Shown here: piece after piece, positions 25,376-36,422 of the stretch | Layout: every line of letters begins with the position of its first letter | Position numbering within the stretch: the stretch's first letter is position 1 | NCBI RefSeq assembly: GCF_043195195.1 | Contig: NZ_JBAFWT010000011.1 | Coordinates: forward strand, 62,001 to 126,000 | DNA: 64,000 nucleotides | Source of the DNA: NCEH01 sp043195195 | GTDB lineage: Bacteria; Pseudomonadota; Alphaproteobacteria; Rhizobiales; Xanthobacteraceae | Direction of reading: 5' to 3' | Notes under the pieces: generated by a model | Database searches by the model: none | What the model saw: the letters and a program-made list of their open reading frames with translations, nothing else | What the model was told of the DNA's origin: nothing | Program-made: the position numbers and the translations under genes

Positions 25376-26680
25376 ATGTCAAGTATCGTGGTGGTGGGGT
25401 CGCAATGGGGCGATGAAGGCAAGGGCAAGATCGTTGACTGGCTCGCCGAGCGCGCCGACGTGGTCGTGCGCTTCAACGGCGGCCACAATGCCGGCCACAC
25501 GCTGGTCATCGACGGTGTCAGCTATAAGCTGGCTCTCCTGCCTTCCGGCCTGGTTCGCGGGCGCTTGTCCGTCATCGGGAACGGCGTGGTGATCGATCCC
25601 GTCCATTTTGCAGGGGAGATCGAGCGCCTGAGGCAGCAGGGCGTCAGCGTGACCCCCGACCTGCTGCGGATCGCGCCCAATGCCGCGCTTATCCTCTCGG
25701 TGCATCGCGAGCTCGATTCCACGCGCGAGCAGGACAGCTCCGGATTGAAGATCGGCACCACTCAGCGCGGGATCGGCCCGGCCTATGAGGACAAGGTCGG
25801 GCGGCGTGCGATCCGCGTGGCGGATCTCACCGAGCCGGACACGCTGTTGGCCAAGGCCGAGAGGCTTCTGCGCCACCACAATCCCCTGCGCACGGGGCTT
25901 GGCTTGACGGCGGTGACGGCGGAGGCGATCCGCGACGAACTCCTGCGGGCCGCGGATCGCGTCCTGCCCTTCATGGACGATGTGTCGAGCCTCCTCGCGT
26001 CTCATCGGAGCGCCGGCAAGCATATCCTCTTCGAAGGGGCGCAAGGCGTGCTCCTCGATAATGACCACGGCACCTATCCGTTCGTCACCTCGTCCAGCAC
26101 GGTGGCGGCGGGTGCTGCAAGCGGTTCCGGTGTAGGCCCTTCCTCGATCGACTATGTCCTCGGCATCACCAAGGCCTATTCCACGCGGGTCGGCGAAGGT
26201 CCGCTTCCGACCGAGCAAGGCGGCGTGGTCGCGGATCACCTGGTCCAGCGCGGGCATGAGTTCGGCGTGAATACCGGGCGCCAGCGACGCTGCGGATGGT
26301 TCGATGCGGTGGCCGTGCGCCAGAGCGTGCGCACCGCCGGCATTCAGGGGATGGCCCTCACCAAGCTCGACGTTCTGGACGGCCTTCCCGAGGTCAAGGT
26401 CTGCGTCGGATACAGGCTCGACGGACGTCCCGTCGATCAATTGCCACCGACCATGGCGGCGCAGGAGCGGGTGGAGCCGGTCTATGAGACGTTCGAGGGC
26501 TGGACGGAATCGTCGGTAGGCACGCGCACACTCGCCGGCTTGCCGCCCCAGGCGCTGCGCTATGTGCGGTTCCTGGAGGAAGCGACGGGCATTCCCGTCG
26601 CCGTGCTGTCGACGAGCCCGGAACGGACCGACACGATCTTGGTGCACGACCCGTTCTTGCAGGGGTCGGCACCGGGATGA
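25376..26680 (+). CDS. Adenylosuccinate synthetase (PurA) paralogue in a catabolic operon
   Basis: 434-residue PurA-family enzyme, full length. The canonical reaction is IMP + Asp + GTP to adenylosuccinate. Seen: GSQWGDEGKGKIVDW (general base Asp and P-loop Lys), GGHNAGHT (catalytic His), KIGTTQRGIGPAYEDK, FEGAQGVLLDNDHGTYPFVTSS, the Asp-binding loop as NTGRQRRCGW and LTKLDVLDG. Both outer arginines and the Thr of the Asp-binding loop are kept, while positions usually T and R are N and Q. ATG at 25376, with a GTG at 25364 sitting directly behind GGAGGAG as an alternative. The operon is an importer plus regulator, not purine genes, and no PurB is nearby. So it is either a misplaced housekeeping gene, a drug-insensitive spare, or a ligase for a pathway intermediate. 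Confidence 0.88.
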   Translation: MSSIVVVGSQWGDEGKGKIVDWLAERADVVVRFNGGHNAGHTLVIDGVSYKLALLPSGLVRGRLSVIGNGVVIDPVHFAGEIERLRQQGVSVTPDLLRIAPNAALILSVHRELDSTREQDSSGLKIGTTQRGIGPAYEDKVGRRAIRVADLTEPDTLLAKAERLLRHHNPLRTGLGLTAVTAEAIRDELLRAADRVLPFMDDVSSLLASHRSAGKHILFEGAQGVLLDNDHGTYPFVTSSSTVAAGAASGSGVGPSSIDYVLGITKAYSTRVGEGPLPTEQGGVVADHLVQRGHEFGVNTGRQRRCGWFDAVAVRQSVRTAGIQGMALTKLDVLDGLPEVKVCVGYRLDGRPVDQLPPTMAAQERVEPVYETFEGWTESSVGTRTLAGLPPQALRYVRFLEEATGIPVAVLSTSPERTDTILVHDPFLQGSAPG

Positions 26681-26856
26681 GCTGACACACCAGACCCGAG
26701 GGGAAAACGACACCCTGTCACGCGGCGGGGAACGGCGGAGCTTTGCCAAAAAAAACAAAGCGAAACTATTTCAATGGGTGCGCCCTGTGTCTCCCGGAAG
26801 CTTAGAGACAAAGGGCGTGCGCGGGCCGGTCTTCAAGTGCAGAAGGAGATAATACC

Positions 26857-27387
26857 ATGGACGTTACTTTATTCCGGTCGGGTAATCGGCGGTGGCGCGT
26901 CGGGCTTATCAATGGACCCAACATGCCAAACCTTCATAACCGCAGCCCGGATGTCTATGGCCCGCCGCAGACCATCCAGCAGCTCGAAGATCGCAATGTA
27001 AAGCTCGGCGACGCATTAGGCGTGGAGGTCATCCCCTTCCACACCAATTTCGACGGCGAAGTTCTCGAATGGCTGCATCAACATGCCTTCGCGGATGCGG
27101 TCGACGGCAAGCGACTAAACGCGGTCATCATCAACCCCGCCGGGTTGAACATCTATGGCGAGAACGTGCGCCATTGCCTGGAAGACAGCGGGCTACCTTA
27201 TGTGGAAGTCCACTTTTCCAACATCGTGGTGCGCGAGTTGAAGTCCGTTTTCACGCGCACCGCAGTCGGCATCTGCCATGGCCTGCGCAAGCATTCCTAC
27301 ACCGCCGCGCTCGTTGCGGTCGTGGGCATGCTTGACGATGGCGACTTCGTGCGCCCGGCCAATTATGCGGAGCCGGCCGCCGAATGA
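26857..27387 (+). CDS. Type II dehydroquinase-like protein, catalytic His missing
   Basis: 176-residue member of the type II 3-dehydroquinate dehydratase (AroQ) superfamily. Kept: LINGPNMPNLH at the first strand, the flexible-loop Arg and Tyr in NRSPDVYG, the Asn of IINPAGLN, and the Glu/His of VEVHFSN. Lost: the usual INPGAYTHTS block reads INPAGLNIYG, so the catalytic His and the Thr/Ser substrate contacts are gone, and the downstream FRHHS arginine region is changed to KSVFTR. It is also about 25-30 residues longer than normal. The start ATG has AAGGAG eight bases upstream. Dehydroquinase activity is therefore doubtful; a different lyase or hydrolase role in the locus is more likely. Confidence 0.82.
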   Translation: MDVTLFRSGNRRWRVGLINGPNMPNLHNRSPDVYGPPQTIQQLEDRNVKLGDALGVEVIPFHTNFDGEVLEWLHQHAFADAVDGKRLNAVIINPAGLNIYGENVRHCLEDSGLPYVEVHFSNIVVRELKSVFTRTAVGICHGLRKHSYTAALVAVVGMLDDGDFVRPANYAEPAAE

Positions 27388-27396
27388 GCGCTCGGG

Positions 27397-27416
27397 CCCC
27401 GGCCGTGCGGCCGGGG
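27397..27416. terminator. Hairpin between the dehydroquinase-like gene and gyrB
   Basis: CCCCGGCC and GGCCGGGG form a perfect 8-bp stem around GTGC, 10 bases after the AroQ-like stop and before the convergent gyrB stop. No long T-run on either strand, so its efficiency is uncertain; it may serve both directions. Confidence 0.6.
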
Positions 27417-27487
27417 GCTCAAATTTGAATGGATCGGCGGTGGCGGCGAGGGATCGTCGCCTCGCTTGTCCCGAAACGGATCAACGA

Positions 27488-29911
<2,424 letters not shown>

Positions 29912-30274
29912 GGTCAATCTCGAATCGTTGGAACGCTTGATTATCTTTTACCGCAAAGCCGCGGTTATTTGGTGGCAAAGCCTTGGGTGGCGGCAAGATC
30001 GGCCGCATCCGCGTGCCGAGAGCCATCCGCGCGCGAAGGTTCGTGCTGCCTGCGCACGCACCACGCGGCCGGGTGAGGCGACGGCAAGGACGAGAAGAGC
30101 GGAAAAGAGGGCAACCCTGCCAGATCCATCCCGCACGTGTGCGCCCGCGCGCGTCGCACGTCAAGTTTCTGCCGCTGGGGAAGGCTCGCAAGGTCCGAGC
30201 GCGGGCTTCGCCATGAAGCGCCGGCCCCGTGAAGCGCCGAACCTAAGCCGGCGTTTCAGTCACGCTGGGCGTGC
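29912..30274. promoter_or_regulatory. gyrB upstream region
   Basis: 363 bases without a credible gene. The part next to gyrB (29935-29985) is AT-richer, with AAAGATAATC on the minus strand as a possible -10 region. A short repeat around CCGCAAAGCCGCGG (29951-29964) could fold. Several short overlapping frames exist on both strands but have Arg/Pro-rich random composition. The gyrB promoter is expected here but is not pinned down. Confidence 0.4.
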
Positions 30275-30928
30275 TCAGCGCTGGACATAGACCCGCGTGC
30301 CGAGTGGAACGCGGGAATAGAGATCGATGATGTCCTGGTTGAGCAGGCGGATGCAGCCGCTCGACACCTGCTTGCCGATGCTGTCCGGCTCGATGGTGCC
30401 GTGCAGGCGGAACATGGTGTCGCGGTCGCCGTCATAGAGGTAGAGCGCACGCGGGCCGAGCGGATTGGTTTCACCGCCCGGCAGGCCCGAGGCATAGGGA
30501 CCGTAGCGCTCCGGCTGGCGGGCGATCATGTTGGCGGTCGGGGTCCAGTGCGGCCACTTTTCCTTGCGCTTGATGGTGGCCCAGCCGCTATAGCTGTAGC
30601 CCTGCTTGCCGACCCCGACGCCGTAGCGGATCGCCTTGCCGCCCTTCTCCACGAAATAGAGGAACTTGTTGTCGATATCGACGACGATGGTGCCGGGCGG
30701 GTATTTGGTGGGATAATCCACCACATGCCGCAGATAGATCGGGTCGATCTCCGACACATCCACCGCATCCACCTCGAACGGCTCGCCGGGGATCGGGCCA
30801 TACATGGTCAGCGCAGCCGTGGAGGGGGCGCCGGAATTGTCGGTGACGCAAGCCGCCAGGAACAGCGGTGTGCCGAGAACGAAGAGCCGCCGGCTCAGTA
30901 CGGCGGTGGAAAGGCTTTCGCTGGGCAT
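30275..30928 (-). CDS. L,D-transpeptidase (YkuD/ErfK family), lipoprotein
   Basis: 217-residue L,D-transpeptidase that cross-links peptidoglycan stem peptides or attaches proteins. The catalytic block is 'FRLHGTIEPDSIGKQVSSGCIRL', the HxG...SxGCxR motif with the nucleophilic Cys. The ATG at 30928 gives SRRLFVLGTPLFLAACV: a twin-Arg-like start and a lipobox LAAC, so a lipid-anchored protein. A longer frame to 31024 lacks this logic. It lies between recF and gyrB on the same strand, which is unusual for the replication cluster. Confidence 0.9.
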   Translation of the reverse strand: MPSESLSTAVLSRRLFVLGTPLFLAACVTDNSGAPSTAALTMYGPIPGEPFEVDAVDVSEIDPIYLRHVVDYPTKYPPGTIVVDIDNKFLYFVEKGGKAIRYGVGVGKQGYSYSGWATIKRKEKWPHWTPTANMIARQPERYGPYASGLPGGETNPLGPRALYLYDGDRDTMFRLHGTIEPDSIGKQVSSGCIRLLNQDIIDLYSRVPLGTRVYVQR

Positions 30929-31064
30929 GGGTCCCCGAAGCAGCTGCGAATCATGTCTACCTGGGTAGCATGAGCAGATTCTGCGCGGGTGGCGGTCGCG
31001 CCACACAGAGGGAAAAAGCAGCACAAACCAGCAATAAACCGCTGCACCGGCGGGCGACGCAGGC

Positions 31065-32255
31065 TCAAGCTTCCGCTACGATAGAACCGGGTCGGACGCT
31101 CAATCGCTCCGCTTGGTCGAGGGCTGAAAAGACCGTGGCATCGGCGCCTGTCAACCAGACCTGCGCACCAAGGCGGGCCAGCGCCGCGAACAGACCGAGC
31201 CGCCGCTCGGCATCGAGATAGGCCGCCACATCATCGAGAAGCACAATCGGCGCAAGGCCTTGCATGGAGGCGACCAGGCGCGCATGGGACAGCGCCAGGC
31301 CGATCAGCAGGGATTTCTGCTCCCCGGTAGAGCAACGCGCCGCCGGTAGCGCCTTTTCAGCATGGACCACCGTCAGGTCGCACAGATGTGGACCTTCCAG
31401 CGTGCGCCCGGCTGCCCGGTCGCGGGGACGGCTGTCACGCAAAAGTGCGCGATAACGATCTTCCACCTCCAGCGCCGGCGCGTCCGAGAGCATGCGCTCC
31501 ACGGTGCCTTCCAGCGCGATCGAAGCGTGCGGAAACGGGGAGGTGGGGTCCCGGTCGGCGGCGATTTCGGCGGCAAGGCGGCCCACTGTCTCCAGGCGGG
31601 CGGCGGAAACCGCGACGGCCAGTTCCGCCACTTCGCGTTCCACCGCATCCAGGAACCGCGCGCTCCCACCTTCCTCCAGCAACCTGTTGCGCGCGCGCAG
31701 GGCGCGTTCCAGCGCGTTGACGCGGGTGCCGTGTTCCGCATCGACAGCCAACACCAGCCGGTCGAGGAACCGCCTGCGGTCGGAAGGTGGGCCGATGAAC
31801 AGGCCGTCCATGTCCGGGGTCAGCCAGACCACCTTGAGATGATCGAGGAAGGCATTTGCGGACGAGACGGTCTCGCGCTCGATCCGGCAACGGCGTGGCC
31901 CCGCGCTGCCGCCGGAAGCGGGTTCCATGCCGGTGCCGAGATGCACCGCCCCGAAGATCCCCTCAATCTCCGCCGCCACCGCCCAGGAGCCGTCTCCCTG
32001 GTGTTGCGCCACCGTGTCGAGCGCGGCCCTCCGCAGCCCCCGGCCGGGGGAGAGCAGGGAGATCGCTTCCAGAAGATTGGTCTTGCCGGCACCGTTCGGG
32101 CCGGTGAGCACGACCGGGCCGTCGCCGACGCTTATCTGAGCGGCCTCGTAGGATCGGAAGCGCGTGAGGATCAGTCTGCGGATCCGGGCGCGGGGCGCTG
32201 CTCTTGGCGGTAAAGCCGTGGCTGCGCCCGATGCGGCATCAGGCGCGCGGGTCAT
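31065..32255 (-). CDS. recF: DNA replication and repair protein RecF
   Basis: SMC-like ATPase that loads RecA on gapped DNA with RecO and RecR. Seen: 'LILTRFRSYEAAQI' at the N-terminus, Walker A GPNGAGKTNLLEAIS, the signature 'STGEQKSLLIGLALSHARL' and Walker B IVLLDDVAAYLD. 396 residues, typical length, with about 25 extra residues before the first strand. 108 bases after dnaN and on the same strand, the standard dnaN-recF order. Confidence 0.96.
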   Translation of the reverse strand: MTRAPDAASGAATALPPRAAPRARIRRLILTRFRSYEAAQISVGDGPVVLTGPNGAGKTNLLEAISLLSPGRGLRRAALDTVAQHQGDGSWAVAAEIEGIFGAVHLGTGMEPASGGSAGPRRCRIERETVSSANAFLDHLKVVWLTPDMDGLFIGPPSDRRRFLDRLVLAVDAEHGTRVNALERALRARNRLLEEGGSARFLDAVEREVAELAVAVSAARLETVGRLAAEIAADRDPTSPFPHASIALEGTVERMLSDAPALEVEDRYRALLRDSRPRDRAAGRTLEGPHLCDLTVVHAEKALPAARCSTGEQKSLLIGLALSHARLVASMQGLAPIVLLDDVAAYLDAERRLGLFAALARLGAQVWLTGADATVFSALDQAERLSVRPGSIVAEA

Positions 32256-32363
32256 GGAATTTCAGGTCCGGTAATAAACGACGGCGGCAGCCTGAAGATG
32301 GCCTTCGCCGCGCCGCGCGCAAGGGTGTGGCCCTGGCGCGCGCGATCTCGCCGCCTTCCTGCC

Positions 32364-33485
32364 TCACACCCGCATCGGCATCAGCACGTAGAGCGCATCG
32401 GTCTTCGTGCTGTCGCGCACCAGGGTGGGAGAGCCGGAATCCGCAAGCTTCAGTTCCGCCGTGTCGCCTTCCAACTGGGCCGTGATATCCAGCAAATATC
32501 GGCTGTTGAAGCCGATATCGAGGGGCTCGGCGGCATAGTCCACCTCAAGCTCCTCGGTGGCGCTGCCGGAATCCGGATTGGTGACCGAGAGCACCAGTTT
32601 GCCGTCCGTCAGGGAGAGCTTCACTGCCCGCCCGCGCTCGCTGGAGACGGTGGAGACGCGATCGACGGCCGCGGCAAAATCCGTCTTGTCGACCATCAGC
32701 ACCTTGTCGTTGCCGGCGGGGATGACGCGATTGTAGTCGGGGAAGGTGCCGTCGATCAGCTTGGAGGTCAGCACGATCGCGCCCACAGCCACCCGGATCT
32801 TGGTGGTGGAGAGCGAGACGGTGACTTCCGCGTCCTTGTCCTCAAGCAGCTTCTGCACTTCGGCGACGGTCTTGCGCGGTACGATGATGCCAGGCATGCC
32901 GGCCGCGCCCTCGGGGGCATCAAGCTCGGCCTGGGCAAGGCGGTGGCCGTCGGTGGCGACGGCCCGCAGGGTTGCCTTGCTGCCGGTGGTGTCGGCGACA
33001 TGCAGGAAGATGCCATTCAGATAATAGCGCGTCTCCTCGGTGGAGATGGCGAATTGGGTCTTGTCCACCAGGCGCCGGAACTCAGCCCCCTTCAGCTTGA
33101 AGGAATGGGTGAATTCGCCGGTCGCGAGATCGGGGAAATCCTCTTGCGGCAGGGTTTGCAGGGTGAAGCGGGCGCGTCCCGCGCGGACCAGCAGGGTGCC
33201 GCGATCGCCGCTCGATTCCAACTGCACCTGCGCACCTTCGGGGAGCTTGCGCACGATGTCGTAGATCACATGGGCCGGTACGGTGGTGGCACCATCCTGG
33301 TCCACCTGGGCCGGTATCGCTTCAACGACCTCTAGGTCGAGGTCGGTGGCCTTCAACTCCAGCCCCGCGGTGCCTGTGCGGATCAGCACATTGGCCAGAA
33401 TCGGAATGGTGTTGCGACGTTCGACGACGCGATGGACATGGCTGAGCGACTTGAGTAGCTCGGCGCGTTCGACGGTGACCTTCAT
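32364..33485 (-). CDS. dnaN: DNA polymerase III beta sliding clamp
   Basis: 373-residue clamp with three repeated domains. N-terminus 'MKVTVERAELLKSLSHVHRVVERRNTIPILANVLI', mid-protein 'RYYLNGIFLHV' and 'ATDGHRLAQAEL', and C-terminal 'DALYVLMPMRV', all diagnostic of DnaN. It dimerises into a ring that tethers polymerase III to DNA. In most relatives dnaA lies directly upstream; here the upstream neighbour on the same strand is crtW, with a 220-base gap showing no DnaA-box cluster. Confidence 0.97.
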   Translation of the reverse strand: MKVTVERAELLKSLSHVHRVVERRNTIPILANVLIRTGTAGLELKATDLDLEVVEAIPAQVDQDGATTVPAHVIYDIVRKLPEGAQVQLESSGDRGTLLVRAGRARFTLQTLPQEDFPDLATGEFTHSFKLKGAEFRRLVDKTQFAISTEETRYYLNGIFLHVADTTGSKATLRAVATDGHRLAQAELDAPEGAAGMPGIIVPRKTVAEVQKLLEDKDAEVTVSLSTTKIRVAVGAIVLTSKLIDGTFPDYNRVIPAGNDKVLMVDKTDFAAAVDRVSTVSSERGRAVKLSLTDGKLVLSVTNPDSGSATEELEVDYAAEPLDIGFNSRYLLDITAQLEGDTAELKLADSGSPTLVRDSTKTDALYVLMPMRV

Positions 33486-33705
33486 TGGCCCGGACCCGTT
33501 ACTCTACGTGCGGGGAAACTAAGCACGCTCAGGCTGGCGCCCGAACGGCCCGCGACCGGATCGTTCACAACGAACCCGTGGGCCGCAGACATTGCCGCTC
33601 GCGCTGCACCAAAGCAAGGGCATCCGTGCGCTTTTCCCCGCAACTGATGTGAAGGGATACAAATTCCCGCAACACGCGCAAGGATCAAGGGCCGCTCAAT
33701 GCCCG

Positions 33706-34518
33706 TTATCGCGGCCTTACCGTCTCTCGCCGGTATTTCGGTAGCCGCCACCACGGCACGAACGGCGCCTCGTGGTGCTCGTGGTGATAGCCGAAATGAA
33801 AGCAGGTCAGGAGCGACCAGAGATAGCCGTACTCATTGCTGCGCGCGTTATGCTTATCGGCAAAGCCCGGCTCGCCGTGGCGGTGGGGCAGATAAGTGCC
33901 GAAATAGAACAATTGCAGCGCTGAGAGCAGCGCCGGAAGGGCCCAGAACAGCAGCACGTTCAAAACCGGCGCGCCGATCACCAGGATGTAGACCGCCAGC
34001 ACGGCGGTCAGGATGCCGAATTCCCGCCAGCCGAAATAGGTGCGCATGAAGCGCAGGAACCACGGCCAGAAGCGGTCGGGATGGTCGGCGTCGAAATCCG
34101 GATCGCCTTCGGTACCGGAATGGCGATGGTGGTCGTGGTGCTTCGGCAACAGGCGATCATAGCTGAAGGCCGCATAGAGGCCGAGCGCGACGCGGCCCAC
34201 CCAGAGGTTGATCTTCGGCCGGAACGGCGCCAGCGAGCCGTGCATGCAATCGTGGGCGATGATGAACAGCCCGACGTCGAGCCAGGTCTGGAGCGCGATC
34301 ACCAAAGGCGCGGCATAGAGGTCCGGCGGCGCGAGGCGCAGGAAGAACACGCCGAAGATATGCCCCGCCAGCCAGCCGCCGATCACCAAAGCGGCAAGGC
34401 CGAGGCCGATGGCGCCCTGACGGGCATAGGCCCGTCTCATCTCGACCGCCGCCGCGCTGGGCGCGCGGGTGCGGCCGGCTTTTTCTCCCGTGCCGCGCCC
34501 CGAGGTGGAAACGCTCAC
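33706..34518 (-). CDS. crtW: Beta-carotene ketolase (CrtW type)
   Basis: 270-residue integral membrane di-iron oxygenase that adds 4-keto groups to beta-ionone rings. The histidine clusters are AHDCMHGSLAP, PKHHDHHRHSG followed by GDPDFD, and FHFGYHHEHH with the trailing WWRLP; NARS precedes the last cluster. These are the CrtW hallmarks and separate it from general fatty acid desaturases. GTG start overlaps the crtZ stop (GTGA). Together with CrtZ it can give canthaxanthin- or astaxanthin-type ketocarotenoids. crtB, crtI and crtY are not in the window. Confidence 0.9.
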   Translation of the reverse strand: MSVSTSGRGTGEKAGRTRAPSAAAVEMRRAYARQGAIGLGLAALVIGGWLAGHIFGVFFLRLAPPDLYAAPLVIALQTWLDVGLFIIAHDCMHGSLAPFRPKINLWVGRVALGLYAAFSYDRLLPKHHDHHRHSGTEGDPDFDADHPDRFWPWFLRFMRTYFGWREFGILTAVLAVYILVIGAPVLNVLLFWALPALLSALQLFYFGTYLPHRHGEPGFADKHNARSNEYGYLWSLLTCFHFGYHHEHHEAPFVPWWRLPKYRRETVRPR

Positions 34519-35012
34519 GAGCGGGTGTCCACGTTCTTCAGGGAGCCGCCGTGGGTTTCCCGCAACTGGTCGCGCAGCTTTTGCACCGGCTGGGCATAGA
34601 GGAAGCCGAAGGAGACACAGCCCTCCTTGCCGTCCACCGCATGGTGCAGGCGGTGCGCCTGGACAAGGCGCTTGAGATAGCCGTTGCGCGGCACATAGCG
34701 GAACGGCCAGCGCTGGTGGGTCAGCCCGTCATGGACAAAGAAATACAGGAACCCGTACACCGTCATGCCGACGCCGACCCAATAGAGCGGGCCAAAGCCA
34801 CCCGACCCGTAGATGATGAGGCCGATGGCGAGCAAGGCGAACACGACGGCATAGAGATCGTTCTGCTCGAAGACATCGTCATGGGGCTCATGGTGCGAGC
34901 GATGCCAGCCCCACCCCCAGCCGTGCATGATGTATTTATGCGCAGCCCAGGCGACGCCTTCCATGACGGCGACGGTGACGAGAACGATCAGCGTGTTCAA
35001 AGCGAATGTCAT
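34515..35012 (-). CDS. crtZ: Beta-carotene hydroxylase (CrtZ type)
   Basis: 165-residue membrane di-iron hydroxylase that adds 3-hydroxyl groups to beta-carotene or canthaxanthin rings (zeaxanthin/astaxanthin pathway). Histidine motifs in order: HKYIMHG, HRSHHEPH, HDGLTHQRW and AHRLHHAV, as in CrtZ. About four membrane segments. Directly upstream of and overlapping crtW by 4 bases. Separated from the upstream ABC permease gene by about 204 bases with no gene, so it may share the crtE transcript or have its own promoter. Confidence 0.92.
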   Translation of the reverse strand: MTFALNTLIVLVTVAVMEGVAWAAHKYIMHGWGWGWHRSHHEPHDDVFEQNDLYAVVFALLAIGLIIYGSGGFGPLYWVGVGMTVYGFLYFFVHDGLTHQRWPFRYVPRNGYLKRLVQAHRLHHAVDGKEGCVSFGFLYAQPVQKLRDQLRETHGGSLKNVDTRS

Positions 35013-35216
35013 GGTTCAAAGCTCAGGTTCGGGGCGCCTGCCCTCGCTGCCGGATAACCGGATGCGGAAGGGCGCCGGGCCGTGGCGGCGTGCCCCGGTC
35101 GGGGCAATGCGAGCGCAATGCGGGTCCGCCCGCCTTGTCCTGCCTCAATATTCGGCATCAGCTTGCGCTCCGCGGCCCGTGGACCAGAAACGGCAGGCAT
35201 CCGATCATGCGGCCTC

Positions 35217-36422
35217 TCAGCCAAGTCGGACATGGCGCTGGGCAAGCACCAAGCTCGCGAGAAGTCCGAGTCCAGCATAGCAAATAAGAACGAAAAGCGC
35301 AGGCGCCAGCTCGGCGAATGCGGCGCCGCGCCACAGGCTGGCCTGATAGGCGTCGATCACCCAGGCATTGGGCGTGATCCAGCCGAGGTTTTGCAGCCAC
35401 TCCGGCATGAGGAAGCGGGGCACCATGCTGCCGCCGATGGCGGAGAGCATCAACACCGCGAAGGTGGAGAGGGTCTGCGCCTGCTGCCGGCTCTGTGCCG
35501 CCGATGCCAGCGCCAGTGCCAGGCTCGCGGTGGCCGCCGCCGCGGCGAAGGTGGTTGCGATCCAGGTGCCGAAATGGGGCAGCACGGCCACCCCGTAGAC
35601 CAGCGAGGCGACCGCAAACAGCAGCGACACCTGCAGCACGCCCTGCAAGGTAATGAACGCGAACTTTCCCAGCACCATCACGCCCGTGCCCCCCGGCATC
35701 ATCAGGATGCGGTCGAAAATGCCCGAGCGGCGCTCCTCCACCAAGCTCGCGGCCCCTTGCACCGAGGAAAACAGAAGGAACAGGACGGCGATCGCGCCAG
35801 CATAATAAGTGACGGTGGGCAGGGCCTTGAGGGAATCGACGGTCTGGCGGGCGAAAAAGTCCCCGCCACGCGGCGCTTCACCTTTGGCGATGCTCTCCGC
35901 GCTTGCCTGCAGGGCGAGATCGAACTGTTCTTTTTGTTCCGCGGTGAAAGCTCCGACGATGGACTCCATCTGAGCGCCGAGCCGCTTGAGCCCGATCTGC
36001 GGCAAGCGTTCGGCGATGAGCGTCTGCACATGGGCCATCAGCAGACCCGCGGCCGCGGCGCGCCCGGGATCGGCCAGGACGAGCAGTGGCGGCTGAGCGC
36101 CGCCGGTCGTCGGATCCGAGGCGATGACCAGCCCGGCGTCGGCGGTGCCGGAGCGCACGGCCGCGCGCACGGCGGTTTCGTCCGCGAGCGGGACGGCCTT
36201 CACCAGCGGGGCATTGTGAAGCGCGAGGAACAGTTCATGGCCGGCGGCGCTGCCCGAGGCATCGGTCACCGCCGCCTTGACCGGGGCGTCGTCGCCGCTG
36301 ATGCCGGTGAAGACCGCCGCGAACACCAGGAACATCAAGGGCGGCAGCACGAAGGTCATCACCAGCGCGCCCCTATCGCGCAGCAGAGTGAGACCCATGG
36401 CCTTCATGATGGCGCGGATCAT
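35217..36422 (-). CDS. ABC-2 type exporter permease
   Basis: 401-residue permease of the ABC-2 (YhhJ/NodJ-like, COG0842) class: one N-terminal membrane segment ('LVMTFVLPPLMFLVFAAVF'), a large external domain (about residues 45-210) and five C-terminal membrane segments. The segment 'AASLVEERRSGIFDRILMMPGGTGVMVLGKF' is a typical ABC-2 motif. Its ATG overlaps the ATPase stop (ATGA). Encoded between crtE and crtZ, which makes export or membrane delivery of a carotenoid or another isoprenoid the leading guess. No substrate evidence beyond context. Confidence 0.88.
   Translation of the reverse strand: MIRAIMKAMGLTLLRDRGALVMTFVLPPLMFLVFAAVFTGISGDDAPVKAAVTDASGSAAGHELFLALHNAPLVKAVPLADETAVRAAVRSGTADAGLVIASDPTTGGAQPPLLVLADPGRAAAAGLLMAHVQTLIAERLPQIGLKRLGAQMESIVGAFTAEQKEQFDLALQASAESIAKGEAPRGGDFFARQTVDSLKALPTVTYYAGAIAVLFLLFSSVQGAASLVEERRSGIFDRILMMPGGTGVMVLGKFAFITLQGVLQVSLLFAVASLVYGVAVLPHFGTWIATTFAAAAATASLALALASAAQSRQQAQTLSTFAVLMLSAIGGSMVPRFLMPEWLQNLGWITPNAWVIDAYQASLWRGAAFAELAPALFVLICYAGLGLLASLVLAQRHVRLG

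Noticed and set aside
26740..26761. GCTTTG/CAAAGC stem around an A-rich loop after the purA-like gene
   Set aside because: Only 6 bp with a 10-base loop, too weak to call a terminator.
35013..35216. Possible small gene between crtZ and the ABC permease
   Set aside because: Frames here are Arg/Pro-rich without ribosome sites; nothing supportable.
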